From: Agromyces sp. S2-1-8
Lineage (GTDB): Bacteria > Actinomycetota > Actinomycetes > Actinomycetales > Microbacteriaceae
Direction: 5' to 3'
NCBI RefSeq assembly: GCF_021129215.1
Contig: NZ_JAJOLP010000001.1
Location: 2,356,001-2,420,000, forward strand
Length of the DNA: 64,000 bases
How positions within the stretch are numbered: position 1 is the stretch's first letter; each line of letters begins with the position of its first letter. The notes below the pieces were generated by a model, which searched no databases, was not told where the DNA came from, and saw only the letters and a program-made list of their open reading frames with translations. A program made the translations under genes and the position numbers. Below are positions 56,127 through 64,000 of the stretch, piece by piece.

Positions 56127-57401
56127 TCATCGATCGGACGGCGGCCGCCGCGCCGCTTCCGCTCGATGCAGCAGCAGTCGCCGCTCCCGTTCGTTCGCCG
56201 TCATCGCGGCGGCCCGGTCGAACTCGGCGGCAGCCTCGGCGCCGCGGCCCTGCTGCTCGAGGAGGTCGCCGCGCACGCTCGGCACGAGGTGGTAGCCGCG
56301 CAGCGCCTGCAGCTCGGCCAGCTGGTCGAGCAGTGCGAGCCCGGCCGCAGGTCCGTGGGCACGGGCGAGCGCGACGGCCCGGTTGAGCTCGGCGACGGGG
56401 GAGCCCGTGCGCCGGCCGAGCTGCTCGTAGAGGTCGGCGATGCGCGCCCAGTCGGTGTCGGCGACCGAGGCCGCACGTGCGTGCTCGGCGGCGATCTCCG
56501 CCTGCAGCGCGTACTGCCCGGGCCCCTCGCCGGCCACGGCGAGCGACTCCGCCCGCGCGAGGGCCTCGATGCCGCGGCGGATGCGCGAGGCATCCCATCG
56601 CCTGCGATCCTGAGCGTCGAGCAGCACCGGTTCGCCGTCGGTGCCGATGCGCGCGGCGAGCCGCGACGACTGGAGCTCCATGAGCGCCGAGAGCCCGTGC
56701 ACCTCGGGGCCCTCGGGCACGATCGCCGTGAGGATGCGCCCCAGCCGTACGGACTCGTCGCAGAGCGCCGGGCGGACCCAGTCGTCGCCCTCGGTCGCCG
56801 AGTAGCCCTCGTTGAAGAGGAGGTACACGACACGGAGCACGGTCTCGAGCCGTGCCGCGCGCTCGTCGCCGCTCGGCTCCTCGATCGCCGCCCCGGTGTC
56901 GGCGAGCGTGCGCTTCGCCCGTGAGACGCGCTGCGCGATCGTCGATTCGGTCGTGAGGAAGGCCCGAGCGATCTCTCTGGTCGTCAACCCGGCGACGAGC
57001 TTCAGCGTGAGCGTCGTCTGCGCCTCCTGCGTGAGCGAGGGGTGGCAGCAGATGAACATCAGCCGCAGCACGTCGTCCTCGACGTGGTCGATGCCCGCAG
57101 CCGGGTCGTCGTCGATCGTCTGCTCGAGCTCGCGCGCGAGCGCGGCCGCCGTCTCGTCGTTCCGTGCGCGACGCCGGAACGCGTCGACCGCCCGCCGCTT
57201 GGCCGTGGTCATGAGCCACGCGCCCGGGTTGTCGGGGATCCCCGACGCCGGCCACTGCGAGAGCGCCGCGATGACCGCGTCCTGCGCGACGTCCTCCGCG
57301 AGGCCGACGTCGCGCACGATGCGAACGAGCGCGGCGATGATGCGCGCCGACTCGAGCCGCCAGACCGCCTCGATCGCGGCGCGCGTGGTCATCTCGCTCA
57401 C
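56127..57401 (-). CDS. ECF42-like RNA polymerase sigma factor with TPR-type C-terminus
   Basis: 424 residues. Sigma region 2 (ARIIAALVRIVRDVGLAEDVAQDAVIAALSQWP, DNPGAWLMTTAKRRAVDAFRR), region 4 (LTTREIARAFLTTESTIAQRVSRAKRTL), then a DUF6596-type and tetratricopeptide-like C-terminal half (VLRVVYLLFNEGYSATEGDD, LYEQLGRRTGSPVAELNRAVALARAHGP, GYHLVPSVRGDLLEQQGR). This layout and the adjacent DGPF/YCII gene define the ECF42 group, which lacks an anti-sigma factor. GTG 57399-57401 as start; ATG at 57392 (three residues shorter) is possible. Confidence 0.93.
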   Translation of the reverse strand: MSEMTTRAAIEAVWRLESARIIAALVRIVRDVGLAEDVAQDAVIAALSQWPASGIPDNPGAWLMTTAKRRAVDAFRRRARNDETAAALARELEQTIDDDPAAGIDHVEDDVLRLMFICCHPSLTQEAQTTLTLKLVAGLTTREIARAFLTTESTIAQRVSRAKRTLADTGAAIEEPSGDERAARLETVLRVVYLLFNEGYSATEGDDWVRPALCDESVRLGRILTAIVPEGPEVHGLSALMELQSSRLAARIGTDGEPVLLDAQDRRRWDASRIRRGIEALARAESLAVAGEGPGQYALQAEIAAEHARAASVADTDWARIADLYEQLGRRTGSPVAELNRAVALARAHGPAAGLALLDQLAELQALRGYHLVPSVRGDLLEQQGRGAEAAAEFDRAAAMTANERERRLLLHRAEAARRPPSDR

Positions 57402-57447
57402 GGGTGCATGAGACCACGCGCGCCACGCGGCCGCAACCGCGGGGGCG

Positions 57448-57801
57448 TCAGAACTCTGCGATCTGCCGGATCTCGACGCTGCCGACGAATCCCGGCCAGA
57501 AGTCCTTGTGGATCTGCATGAGCCGTCGGCCGAGCTCGAGCGCCTCCTCCCGGGTGCCGACCTCGATCACGGCGTAGCCGCCGACGAGCTCCTTCGCCTC
57601 GGTGAACGGACCGTCGACGGCCTTGATGTCGCCGTCGGCCAGCGAGATGATCGCGCCGGTCTCGCTGGGCAGCAGTCCCCGGCTGTCGAGCAGCACGCCG
57701 TTCGCGCGGCCCCAGCGGTCGTACTCGGCCATCGCCTCGTAGACGGCCGGCGGCGTCTCGCCGTTCGACTCGCTCGACTTCATCATGCACAGGTAACGCA
57801 T
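57448..57801 (-). CDS. YCII-related DGPF-domain protein
   Basis: 117 residues. The family motif is plain in IKAVDGPFTEAKELVGGYAVIEV, and the N-terminus MRYLCMMKSSE is typical. Proteins of this type are the constant partner of ECF42 sigma factors and are thought to be under their control; biochemical role unknown. It lies 46 bases upstream of the sigma gene on the same strand, so the two form an operon. Good GAGGAGG ribosome site. Confidence 0.93.
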   Translation of the reverse strand: MRYLCMMKSSESNGETPPAVYEAMAEYDRWGRANGVLLDSRGLLPSETGAIISLADGDIKAVDGPFTEAKELVGGYAVIEVGTREEALELGRRLMQIHKDFWPGFVGSVEIRQIAEF

Positions 57802-57851
57802 CGGATTCCTCCTCGATGAGGCCCGCCCGGGTGGCGTGTGCCTTCACGATA

Positions 57852-57880
57852 GCGTCGGCGGTTCCTGCCGGTTCTCGACA
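57852..57880 (-). promoter_or_regulatory. ECF-type promoter facing the YCII/sigma operon
   Basis: TGTCGA (57875-57880, minus strand), 17 bases, CGACGC (57852-57857), 50 bases before the YCII ATG. I recall TGTCGA as the -35 of ECF42 targets. Confidence 0.65.
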
Positions 57881-57906
57881 TGGTCGCGAGAAATTCTGCG
57901 AATCGA

Positions 57907-57935
57907 TGTCGAGATCGGATGCCTCGCGGCGACGC
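57907..57935 (+). promoter_or_regulatory. ECF-type promoter facing the DUF998 gene
   Basis: TGTCGA (57907-57912), 17 bases, CGACGC (57930-57935), 53 bases before the DUF998 ATG. It is an exact copy, in hexamers and spacer length, of the divergent element 26 bases away. Confidence 0.65.
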
Positions 57936-57988
57936 CATGGTGAACGACCCGGTCGATCGACCGGGTCACGACCGGAAGGAGCACCACC

Positions 57989-58693
57989 ATGGATACCCGC
58001 ATCGACCGCTCGAGCGCCGAACCGGGCGAGACCGCCGACCGACGACGTGCCGCCCGTGCCGGCGACCCCGCGACGCGCGGTCTCGTCGCCGCAGGGGTCG
58101 TCGCCGGACCGCTCTTCGTCGTGGTGGGCGTCGCGCAGGTCCTCACCCGCGAGGGATTCGATCTGGCCCGGCACCCGCTCAGCCTGCTCTCGCTCGGCGA
58201 CCTCGGCTGGGTGCAGATCGCGAACTTCGTCATCGCGGGCGTGCTCATGCTCGCGTTCGCCGCGGGCGCTCGCCGGAGCCTCGGCGACGGGCCCGGACGC
58301 ATCGCTGCCCCGGTGCTGTTCGCGCTCTACGGAGTCGGGCTCGTGCTCGGCGGGGCGTTCACCGCCGACCCGGCGCTCGGCTTCCCGGCCGGTGCGCCCG
58401 CCGGCACGCCGACCGAGCTGACCCTGCACGGGTGGCTGCACGCGTTCGCGGCGCCGCTCGCGTTCCTCGCGCTCGTCGCCGCGACGTGGGTCGTCGCCCG
58501 CCGACTCGCCTGGGAGGGGCACCGCGCTGCGGCGGCCTGGTCGCGGGTGATCGGCGTCGCCTGCCTCGTGCTCTGCGTCCCGTTCGGGCCCGGCATGAGC
58601 GTGCGGCTCCTCCTCGGCGTCGCCCTCGGATTCGCCTGGATCGCTGCGTACGCGATCTCGCTGCTCCGGCCGCCGATGACCGAGGACGTGTGA
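57989..58693 (+). CDS. DUF998 family membrane protein
   Basis: 234 residues, six or seven membrane helices after a charged N-terminal tail. Signature HPLSLLSLGDLGWVQIANFVIAGVLMLAFA at about 65-95 is typical of DUF998, and ending VALGFAWIAAYAISLL is a final helix. Good ribosome site (GGAAGGAG before ATG). The divergent ECF-like promoter upstream suggests it belongs to the ECF42 regulon. Function unknown. Confidence 0.88.
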   Translation: MDTRIDRSSAEPGETADRRRAARAGDPATRGLVAAGVVAGPLFVVVGVAQVLTREGFDLARHPLSLLSLGDLGWVQIANFVIAGVLMLAFAAGARRSLGDGPGRIAAPVLFALYGVGLVLGGAFTADPALGFPAGAPAGTPTELTLHGWLHAFAAPLAFLALVAATWVVARRLAWEGHRAAAAWSRVIGVACLVLCVPFGPGMSVRLLLGVALGFAWIAAYAISLLRPPMTEDV

Positions 58694-58759
58694 GGGAGCG
58701 CTCCGGCGACGGGATGCCGCAGCTCCCGCCGAGGCATCCCCGTCGCCGCGCCGCAGGCG

Positions 58760-58765
58760 TAGCCT
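58760..58765 (+). promoter_or_regulatory. -10 element of leaderless promoter for DUF2332 gene
   Basis: TAGCCT six bases before the ATG; spacer GACCCC has no ribosome site. Confidence 0.6.
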
Positions 58766-58771
58766 GACCCC

Positions 58772-59764
58772 ATGCGCACCACCGTCGACAACGACGCCCC
58801 GACCGCCGAGCGCTACCGCGCGTTCGCCGAGGTCGAGGCCCGCGGGATGTCGGAGACGTACGATGCATGGGCGCTCGGCGTCGCCGACGACCCGGCGACG
58901 ATCGCGCTCATCGACGAGCTTCCGCCGGCGAAGCGCCAGCCGAACCTCGTGTTCTCGGCCGCGCGATTCCACGGTTCGGAACCGGCGCCGTACGACGACT
59001 TCAGGCGGTGGCTGGCGGCGCACTGGCCCGAGGTGCGCGAGACCGCCGAGACCCACGCCACCCAGACCAACGAAGCCGGCCGCTGCGCACTGCACGTTCC
59101 CGCGCTCGCCGAGATCCCGGGCCCGCTCGCGCTCCTCGAGGTCGGAGCCTCGGCGGGCCTCTGCCTGTACCCCGACCGGTACAGCTACCGATACCCGGGC
59201 CACGGGCGACTCGACCCGGCCGACGGCACGAGCCGCGTCATCCTCGACTGCGAGACGCGCGGCACCGAACCGGTGCCCGTACCCGCCAGCCTGCCCGAGG
59301 TCGCCTGGCGCGCCGGCATCGACCTCAATCCGCTCGACGTCACGGACCCCGACGACCTCGCCTGGCTCGACGCGCTCATCTGGCCCGAGCACGACGACCG
59401 CCGCGAGCGGCTGCGCGCCGCGGCGACGATCGTCGCCGCCGATCCGCCGCGCCTCGAAGCAGGCGACCTCAACGAGCGGCTCGCCGCGCTCGCCGCGGAG
59501 GCGCCCGCCGAGGCGACCCTCGTCGTCCTCCACACCGCCGTCATCGCCTACCTCGACGAGGCCGCGCGCGCCCGGTTCGTCGAGACGGTGCGCGAGCTGC
59601 CGGGTCACTGGCTCTCGGTCGAGGGGCGATCGATCGTGCCGGGCATCCGCGTCCGCGACGACGTGCCCAACGATTCGACCGACTTCGTGCTCGCGCTCGA
59701 CGGGGTGCAGCGGGCGTGGGCGCAGCCGCACGGGCGCGCCGTCACGTGGGTGCCGAATCCCTAG
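58772..59764 (+). CDS. DUF2332 domain protein (methyltransferase-like fold)
   Basis: 330 residues. Family hallmarks: AERYRAFAEVEARGMSETY, then QTNEAGRCALHVPALAEIPGPLALLEVGASAGLCLYPDRYSY, AGIDLNPLDVTDPDDLAWLDALIWPEHDDRRERL, VVLHTAVIAYLDEAARARFVETV. The LLEVGASAGLC stretch has the look of a Rossmann SAM-binding loop, which suggests a methyltransferase-related fold, but no catalytic role is known for the family. Confidence 0.92.
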   Translation: MRTTVDNDAPTAERYRAFAEVEARGMSETYDAWALGVADDPATIALIDELPPAKRQPNLVFSAARFHGSEPAPYDDFRRWLAAHWPEVRETAETHATQTNEAGRCALHVPALAEIPGPLALLEVGASAGLCLYPDRYSYRYPGHGRLDPADGTSRVILDCETRGTEPVPVPASLPEVAWRAGIDLNPLDVTDPDDLAWLDALIWPEHDDRRERLRAAATIVAADPPRLEAGDLNERLAALAAEAPAEATLVVLHTAVIAYLDEAARARFVETVRELPGHWLSVEGRSIVPGIRVRDDVPNDSTDFVLALDGVQRAWAQPHGRAVTWVPNP

Positions 59765-59767
59765 AAT
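59762..59767 (+). promoter_or_regulatory. -10 element of leaderless rpiB promoter
   Basis: TAGAAT exactly six bases before the rpiB ATG; overlaps the stop codon region of the DUF2332 gene. No ribosome site in the spacer. Confidence 0.65.
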
Positions 59768-59773
59768 TGCTGC

Positions 59774-60289
59774 ATGCGCATCCACATCGCGACCGACCAC
59801 GCCGGCCTCGAATTCAGCCGGACCCTCCAGGCCCACCTGTCGAACGGCGGTCACGAGGTGATCGACCACGGCCCGGTCGAGTACGACGCGCTCGACGACT
59901 ACCCGGCGTTCTGCATCAATGCCGCGCTCGGCGTCGCGCGCGACCAGGCCGCCGGCGTGAAGGCCCTCGGCGTCGTGTTCGGCGGCTCGGGCAACGGCGA
60001 GCAGATCGCCGCGAACAAGGTGAAGGGCATCCGCGCCGCCCTCGTCTGGAGCATGGACACCGCGATCCTCGCCCGGGAGCACAACGACGCCAACGTCATC
60101 TCGATCGGTGCGCGCCAGCACACCGTCGAAGAGGCGATCCGCTACATCGATGCGTTCATCGCCGAGCGGTTCTCGGGCGACGAGCGCCACGTGCGCCGCA
60201 TCGCGCAGCTCGCAGAGTACGAGACGACGGGCGACATCGCAGGCAAGGGCGTGGACGTCGAGCCGCGCGCCGAGGCGCCGGCGGAGTAG
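59774..60289 (+). CDS. rpiB: Ribose-5-phosphate isomerase B
   Basis: 171 residues. MRIHIATDHAGLEFSRTLQAHL at the N-terminus, YPAFCINAALGVA with the catalytic-base region of the family, GVVFGGSGNGEQIAANKVKGIRAALVWS phosphate-binding loop and HNDANVISIGARQHTVEEA at the end. Isomerises ribose 5-phosphate and ribulose 5-phosphate. The next gene begins four bases after the stop. Confidence 0.94.
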   Translation: MRIHIATDHAGLEFSRTLQAHLSNGGHEVIDHGPVEYDALDDYPAFCINAALGVARDQAAGVKALGVVFGGSGNGEQIAANKVKGIRAALVWSMDTAILAREHNDANVISIGARQHTVEEAIRYIDAFIAERFSGDERHVRRIAQLAEYETTGDIAGKGVDVEPRAEAPAE

Positions 60290-60293
60290 CAGG

Positions 60294-61298
60294 GTGCCCG
60301 AAGGCCACTCCGTCCACCGCATCACCCGGCAGTTCGAGCGCAACTTCGTCGGCCACGTCGTGCACGCCTCGAGCCCGCAGGGCCGGTTCGCCGTCGGCGC
60401 CGCCGAGCTCGACGGCCGACGCATGATCGATGCGCGCGCCGTGGGGAAGCAGATGTTCCTCGGATTCGAGGGCGACGTCTGGCTGCGCGTGCACCTCGGC
60501 ATGTACGGTGCCTGGGACTTCGCGGGCGACATCCTCATGGATGCCACGATCGCATCGGCGAACGGGCGCATGGGGCAGACGAACCAGCGCGGCACGTTCC
60601 TCGACGCGCCCAACCCCGACGCCGTCGTCTTCGACTCGGCCGGAGAGAACTCGCTCACCTCGATCGGGGCGCCCCGCACGACGCGGCTGCGCATGTCGGA
60701 ATCCGAGAAGGAGGGCAACGGCCTCGAGACGTTCCCGCCCGAACCGATCGGGCAGGTGCGGGTTCGGCTGCTCACCGACACGATCTGCGCCGACCTCCGC
60801 GGGCCGACCGCGTGCGAGGTGCTCGACCCCGCCCAGGTCGAGGCGATCGTCGCGAAGCTCGGCCCCGACCCGCTGCTCGATCCAGGCGCCGTCGCCGAGG
60901 AGCGCTTCACGAGCGTCGTCCGCAAGAAGCCGACGCCCATCGGGCTGCTGCTCATGGATCAGAACGTCGTCGCCGGCATCGGCAACGTCTACCGCGCCGA
61001 GCTGCTGTTCCGGGCGCGCCTCAATCCGCACACGCCGGGCAAGCAGGTGCCCGAGGAGCTCGTGCGCGAGCTCTGGCGCGATTGGTCGAAACTCTTGCGC
61101 ATCGGCGTCGAGACCGGCCAGATGATGACGATGGACGACCTCGACCCCGAGGCGTACCGCGCCGCCATGGCGAGCCGCGAAGACCGGCACTGGGTGTACA
61201 AGCGCGAAGGCCTGCCGTGCCGGGTCTGCGGCACGCACATCGTGCTCGAAGAGATGGGCGCCCGCAAGCTCTACTGGTGCCCGTCCTGCCAGGCGTGA
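60294..61298 (+). CDS. nei: Formamidopyrimidine-DNA glycosylase/endonuclease VIII family (Nei)
   Basis: 334 residues. The start PEGHSVHR with Pro-Glu after the initiator Met is the catalytic N-terminus of the Fpg/Nei family. Helix-two-turn-helix VVRKKPTPIGLLLMDQNVVAGIGNVYRAELLFRARLNPHTPG; zinc finger CRVCG...CPSC (C-x2-C-x16-C-x2-C) closes the protein. It fits the Nei2-like branch of actinobacterial base-excision glycosylases, acting on oxidised pyrimidines or abasic sites. GTG at 60294, in a putative operon with rpiB. Confidence 0.93.
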   Translation: MPEGHSVHRITRQFERNFVGHVVHASSPQGRFAVGAAELDGRRMIDARAVGKQMFLGFEGDVWLRVHLGMYGAWDFAGDILMDATIASANGRMGQTNQRGTFLDAPNPDAVVFDSAGENSLTSIGAPRTTRLRMSESEKEGNGLETFPPEPIGQVRVRLLTDTICADLRGPTACEVLDPAQVEAIVAKLGPDPLLDPGAVAEERFTSVVRKKPTPIGLLLMDQNVVAGIGNVYRAELLFRARLNPHTPGKQVPEELVRELWRDWSKLLRIGVETGQMMTMDDLDPEAYRAAMASREDRHWVYKREGLPCRVCGTHIVLEEMGARKLYWCPSCQA

Positions 61299-61379
61299 CG
61301 GCACGGTGGGGATAACCCCCGCCGCGATCCGGGCGCACGCCGGCTGTGCTGGCTGCGCGCCGCTCGCGAGGCTGGAGGC

Positions 61380-62936
61380 ATGCTTCAGACACGTCTCCGC
61401 AGGCCGCGCGCCGCAATCGGCAGCGCCATCGCCGCCATCGCCGCCGGCGGCCTCGTCGCCGTCGCCTTCGCCGGTTGCGGCCTCGTCACCCCCGCTCCGG
61501 TCTCCACGATCGGGAAGGTCGACTTCGACCGCCCGCTCGTGATCCCGCCGCTCGCCGAATCGACGGTCGACGCCGGCGGAACGCGCGTCTTCTCCCTCGA
61601 GGCGCAGGCCGGCGCGACCGAGTTCGAGCCGGGCGAACCGAGCGACACGTGGGGGTTCAACGGCAGCTACCTCGGCCCGACGCTCGTCGCCGACCGCGGC
61701 GAGCACGTGCGCGTCGAGGTGACGAACTCGCTCGACGAACCGACGACCGTGCACTGGCACGGCATGCACCTGCCGCCCGAGATGGACGGCGGTCCCCACC
61801 AGATGGTCGAACCGGGCGCCTCGTGGTCGCCCGAGTGGGACATCGACCAGCAGGCGGCGACCCTCTGGTACCACCCCCACCCGCACGGCGAGACCGAGGA
61901 CCACGTCGCACGCGGACTCGCCGGCATGTTCATCCTCCATGACGAGCACGAGCGCTCGCTCGGGCTGCCGGGCGAGTACGGCGTCGACGACATCCCGGTC
62001 ATCGTGCAGGACACGGGGTTCTCGGCCGAGGGCGAGCAGGAATCGAGGCAGCGCACCTACGCGGGCGGGCTCGGCGACGAACTCATCGTGAACGGCACGC
62101 GCAGTCCCTACCTCGAGGTGACCGACGAGCTCGTTCGGCTGCGGCTGCTCAACGCCTCGACGGCGCGCACCTACGCGTTCACCTGGAGCGACGCCCGCCC
62201 CGTCCAGCTCATCGCGACCGACGGCGGCCTGCTCGAGACATCCGTCGAGCTCGACCAGGTGCGCCTGTCGCCCGGCGAGCGCGCCGAGGTCCTGCTGCGG
62301 GTCACGCCCGGCCAGCGCGTGGTGCTGCAATCGAGGATGACGCCCGAGGTCGCCGGCCTCGTCGGGCCGGTCGCGGCGACGAACGGCGGCAGCGACGCGT
62401 TCGACGTCCTCGAGGTGCGCGCTGGGGACGCGCTCGAGCCGGCGCCAGCGGTGCCGGCGCAGCTCAACACGATCGACGACATCGACGAGACCGAGGTCGC
62501 GACGACCCGACGTTTCGAACTCAGCGACAGCTTCGAGATCAACGGCGAGGCGATGGACATGGGGCGCATCGACGAGACCGTCACGGTCGACACGCTCGAA
62601 CGATGGGTGGTCGAGAACGCGACGCAGGTGCCCCACAGCTTCCACGTGCACGACGTGCAGTTCCGCATCGCCTCGATCGGCGGCGAGGCGCCGCCGCCCG
62701 AGCTCTCGGGCTGGAAGGACACGATCTTCACCGAGCCCGAGACCGAGTACGAGCTGCTGATGCGGTTCGAGGACTACACCGACACCGACACGCCGTACAT
62801 GTACCACTGCCACCTGCTGTGGCATGAGGACCAGGGGATGATGGGGCAGTTCGCCGTCGTCGAACCAGGTCAGTCCGCGACCCTCGATCCCACCGGGTCT
62901 GCCACGATGACGGGAGGAACCCACCATGAGCACTGA
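61380..62936 (+). CDS. Multicopper oxidase (CueO-like), lipoprotein signal
   Basis: 518 residues. Signal peptide with VAFAGCG lipobox-like end (residues 1-33). Copper motifs in order: TVHWHGMHLPP, LWYHPHPHGETEDHV (type 2/3), HSFHVHDVQF, YHCHLLWHEDQGMMGQF (type 3 and type 1 with an axial Met). Cupredoxin domains 1-3 with the normal spacing. A likely cuprous oxidase or laccase of the envelope. ATG preceded by GGAGGC, a short spacer. The downstream kinase ATG overlaps the end of this gene by 11 bases. Confidence 0.94.
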   Translation: MLQTRLRRPRAAIGSAIAAIAAGGLVAVAFAGCGLVTPAPVSTIGKVDFDRPLVIPPLAESTVDAGGTRVFSLEAQAGATEFEPGEPSDTWGFNGSYLGPTLVADRGEHVRVEVTNSLDEPTTVHWHGMHLPPEMDGGPHQMVEPGASWSPEWDIDQQAATLWYHPHPHGETEDHVARGLAGMFILHDEHERSLGLPGEYGVDDIPVIVQDTGFSAEGEQESRQRTYAGGLGDELIVNGTRSPYLEVTDELVRLRLLNASTARTYAFTWSDARPVQLIATDGGLLETSVELDQVRLSPGERAEVLLRVTPGQRVVLQSRMTPEVAGLVGPVAATNGGSDAFDVLEVRAGDALEPAPAVPAQLNTIDDIDETEVATTRRFELSDSFEINGEAMDMGRIDETVTVDTLERWVVENATQVPHSFHVHDVQFRIASIGGEAPPPELSGWKDTIFTEPETEYELLMRFEDYTDTDTPYMYHCHLLWHEDQGMMGQFAVVEPGQSATLDPTGSATMTGGTHHEH

Positions 62937-64000
62937 GGCGACGAGCACCGAGGCGATGAGCACCGAGGCGATGACCACGAACACCACGACCGATGCCGCG
63001 CCGCGGCGCCGCGGCTACTGGGCGCTGTGGGCGACCGTGCCCAGGGAGTTCGCCTTCCTCATTCTGACGATGCCGATCGCGATCACGGCGCTCGTGCTGC
63101 TGTCGACGACCTTCTTCACGGGGCTCGGCCTGATCTTCCTCGTCTTCGGCATCTTCATCGTGGTCGCCTCGATGTTCATGGCGCGCGGCTTCGGCACGCT
63201 CGAGCTGGTACGGCTGCGCTGGGCCGGTCGCCGCGAGGTCGCCCGCCCCGCCTGGGAGCGGGGCGATCGCGACCAGGGCTTCTGGCGCACGATGTTCGCG
63301 CCCTTCATCGACGGGCACTACTGGCTGTACCTGCTGCACGGGCTCGTCGTGAACCCGATCGTCAGCATCGTCTCGTGGAGCCTGACCGTCGCCTGGACCT
63401 CGGTCGCGCTCGCCGGCACGACGGGCTGGATCTGGCAGCGCTACATCCCCGACGGTCGCGCCGACGAGGACTTCTGGCTGTTCGACACCGTGCTCGACTT
63501 CCTGTTCCCGGGCAACACGTGGCAGTTCGACCCGCGGGTCGGCGAGACCGTCTTCGAGCTCATCCTCGGCGTGATCTTCCTCGCGACGCTGCCCTACGTC
63601 TTCCGCGGGCTCACGCTCCTGCACGACGTGGTCGCGCGCGGAATGCTCGGGGCATGGCGGTCCGAGGCCCTCGAGCGCGAGGTCGCGCAGCTGGCTGCTT
63701 CGCGCGGCGCCGCCGTGCAGGCCGAGGACGCCTCGCTGCGACGTCTCGAGCGGGACATCCACGACGGGCCGCAGCAACGGCTCGTGCGCCTGCAGATGGA
63801 CCTCGCGGCCATCGAGCGCAAGCTCGACCGCGATCCCGAGTCGGCGCGCGAACTGCTCGGCGAGGCGCGCGACCAGGCGCGGGAGACGCTCGACGAACTC
63901 CGTGCGCTCTCACGCGGTTTCGCCCCGCCGATCCTGCAGGACCGGGGGCTCGCCGTCGGCCTCGAATCGCTCGCCGCGCGCAGCCCCGTGCCGGTCGCGG
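62926..64000 (+). CDS. Sensor histidine kinase with sensor domain, 3'-truncated by window edge
   Basis: About 358 residues visible, end outside the window. Four or so N-terminal helices (EFAFLILTMPIAITALVLL, GLGLIFLVFGIFIVVASMFMA, VSIVSWSLTVAWTSVALAG, LILGVIFLATLPYVF) in the 'putative sensor' domain, then HisKA_3 phospho-acceptor RRLERDIHDGPQQRLVRLQMDLAAIERKL. The first residues are a repeat of MSTEA/TSTEA units from 15-bp DNA repeats, with alternative ATGs at 62956 and 62971. GGAGGAACC precedes the first. A copper-linked role is guessed from the multicopper oxidase gene that overlaps it. Confidence 0.88.
   Translation, partial: MSTEATSTEAMSTEAMTTNTTTDAAPRRRGYWALWATVPREFAFLILTMPIAITALVLLSTTFFTGLGLIFLVFGIFIVVASMFMARGFGTLELVRLRWAGRREVARPAWERGDRDQGFWRTMFAPFIDGHYWLYLLHGLVVNPIVSIVSWSLTVAWTSVALAGTTGWIWQRYIPDGRADEDFWLFDTVLDFLFPGNTWQFDPRVGETVFELILGVIFLATLPYVFRGLTLLHDVVARGMLGAWRSEALEREVAQLAASRGAAVQAEDASLRRLERDIHDGPQQRLVRLQMDLAAIERKLDRDPESARELLGEARDQARETLDELRALSRGFAPPILQDRGLAVGLESLAARSPVPVA

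Overview
This window is chromosomal DNA from a very high-GC actinobacterium. Nearly every codon in the real genes ends in G or C. A Microbacteriaceae member, possibly Agromyces-like, is the best guess. The grounds are the GlgE/GlgB/GlgP/GlgX glucan genes, GatCAB, a Nei-type glycosylase, a long DivIVA-like coiled-coil protein, ECF thiamine uptake genes and several small hypothetical proteins of a kind seen in that family. This is inference from gene content, not a database match. The window looks like ordinary core chromosome: I found no phage, IS element, CRISPR array or other mobile element. Coding density is very high and only one stretch over 300 bases (18454-18961) lacks a convincing gene.

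Layout. 1-6.3 kb: end of an alpha/beta hydrolase, an AI-2E family exporter, a DivIVA-like hendecad coiled-coil protein, a large membrane/lipoprotein-like protein and a cysteine-free thioredoxin/TPR co-chaperone. 6.3-15.9 kb: alpha-glucan metabolism (glgB, glgE, divergent glgP, ybaK, glgX). 16-21.3 kb: cysteine desulfurase and mnmA (tRNA thiolation), then ligA. 21.4-24.8 kb: gatCAB operon ending in a perfect 21-bp hairpin. 24.9-27.3 kb: Gly-rich hypothetical, dinB, GerW-family protein. 27.3-31.3 kb: TPP riboswitch, YkoE-D-C thiamine/HMP ECF transporter, a coupled P-loop kinase-like gene and a small acidic protein. 31.3-37 kb: a degenerate D-Ala-D-Ala carboxypeptidase, a metallopeptidase, tRNA-His, orn, tRNA-Arg, a CPA2 antiporter, nadE and two hypotheticals. 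37.3-43.5 kb: ssb, a lipoprotein, ettA, two thioesterases, a Rieske lipoprotein with a DUF2231 membrane protein, and a conserved hypothetical. 43.5-46.7 kb: mscS-globin-FAD dehydrogenase operon. 46.7-56 kb: two PepN paralogues flanking a NarL-type two-component system with an ABC-2 exporter. 56.1-58.7 kb: an ECF42-like sigma factor, a DGPF/YCII protein and a divergent DUF998 membrane protein. 58.8-64 kb: a DUF2332 protein, rpiB, a Fpg/Nei glycosylase, a multicopper oxidase and the start of a sensor kinase.

The most striking signals are regulatory. (1) About sixteen genes have a TAnnnT -10 hexamer exactly 6 or 7 bases before the start codon and mostly no usable Shine-Dalgarno, the arrangement expected for leaderless mRNAs. 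This also settles several starts (glgE, glgP, ligA, dinB, orn, nadE, rpiB and others). (2) The 57.8-58.0 kb divergent region carries two back-to-back TGTCGA-N17-CGACGC elements, one facing the YCII-sigma operon and one facing the DUF998 gene, which predicts a self-contained ECF regulon. (3) The TPP riboswitch is followed by a hairpin that pairs with the Shine-Dalgarno of the first transporter gene, pointing to translational control.

Protein-level oddities are a carboxypeptidase homologue whose catalytic Ser is Gly, a thioredoxin domain without cysteines, an approximately 40-fold hendecad coiled coil, and a membrane-protein-like reading frame without a nearby stop between mnmA and ligA.
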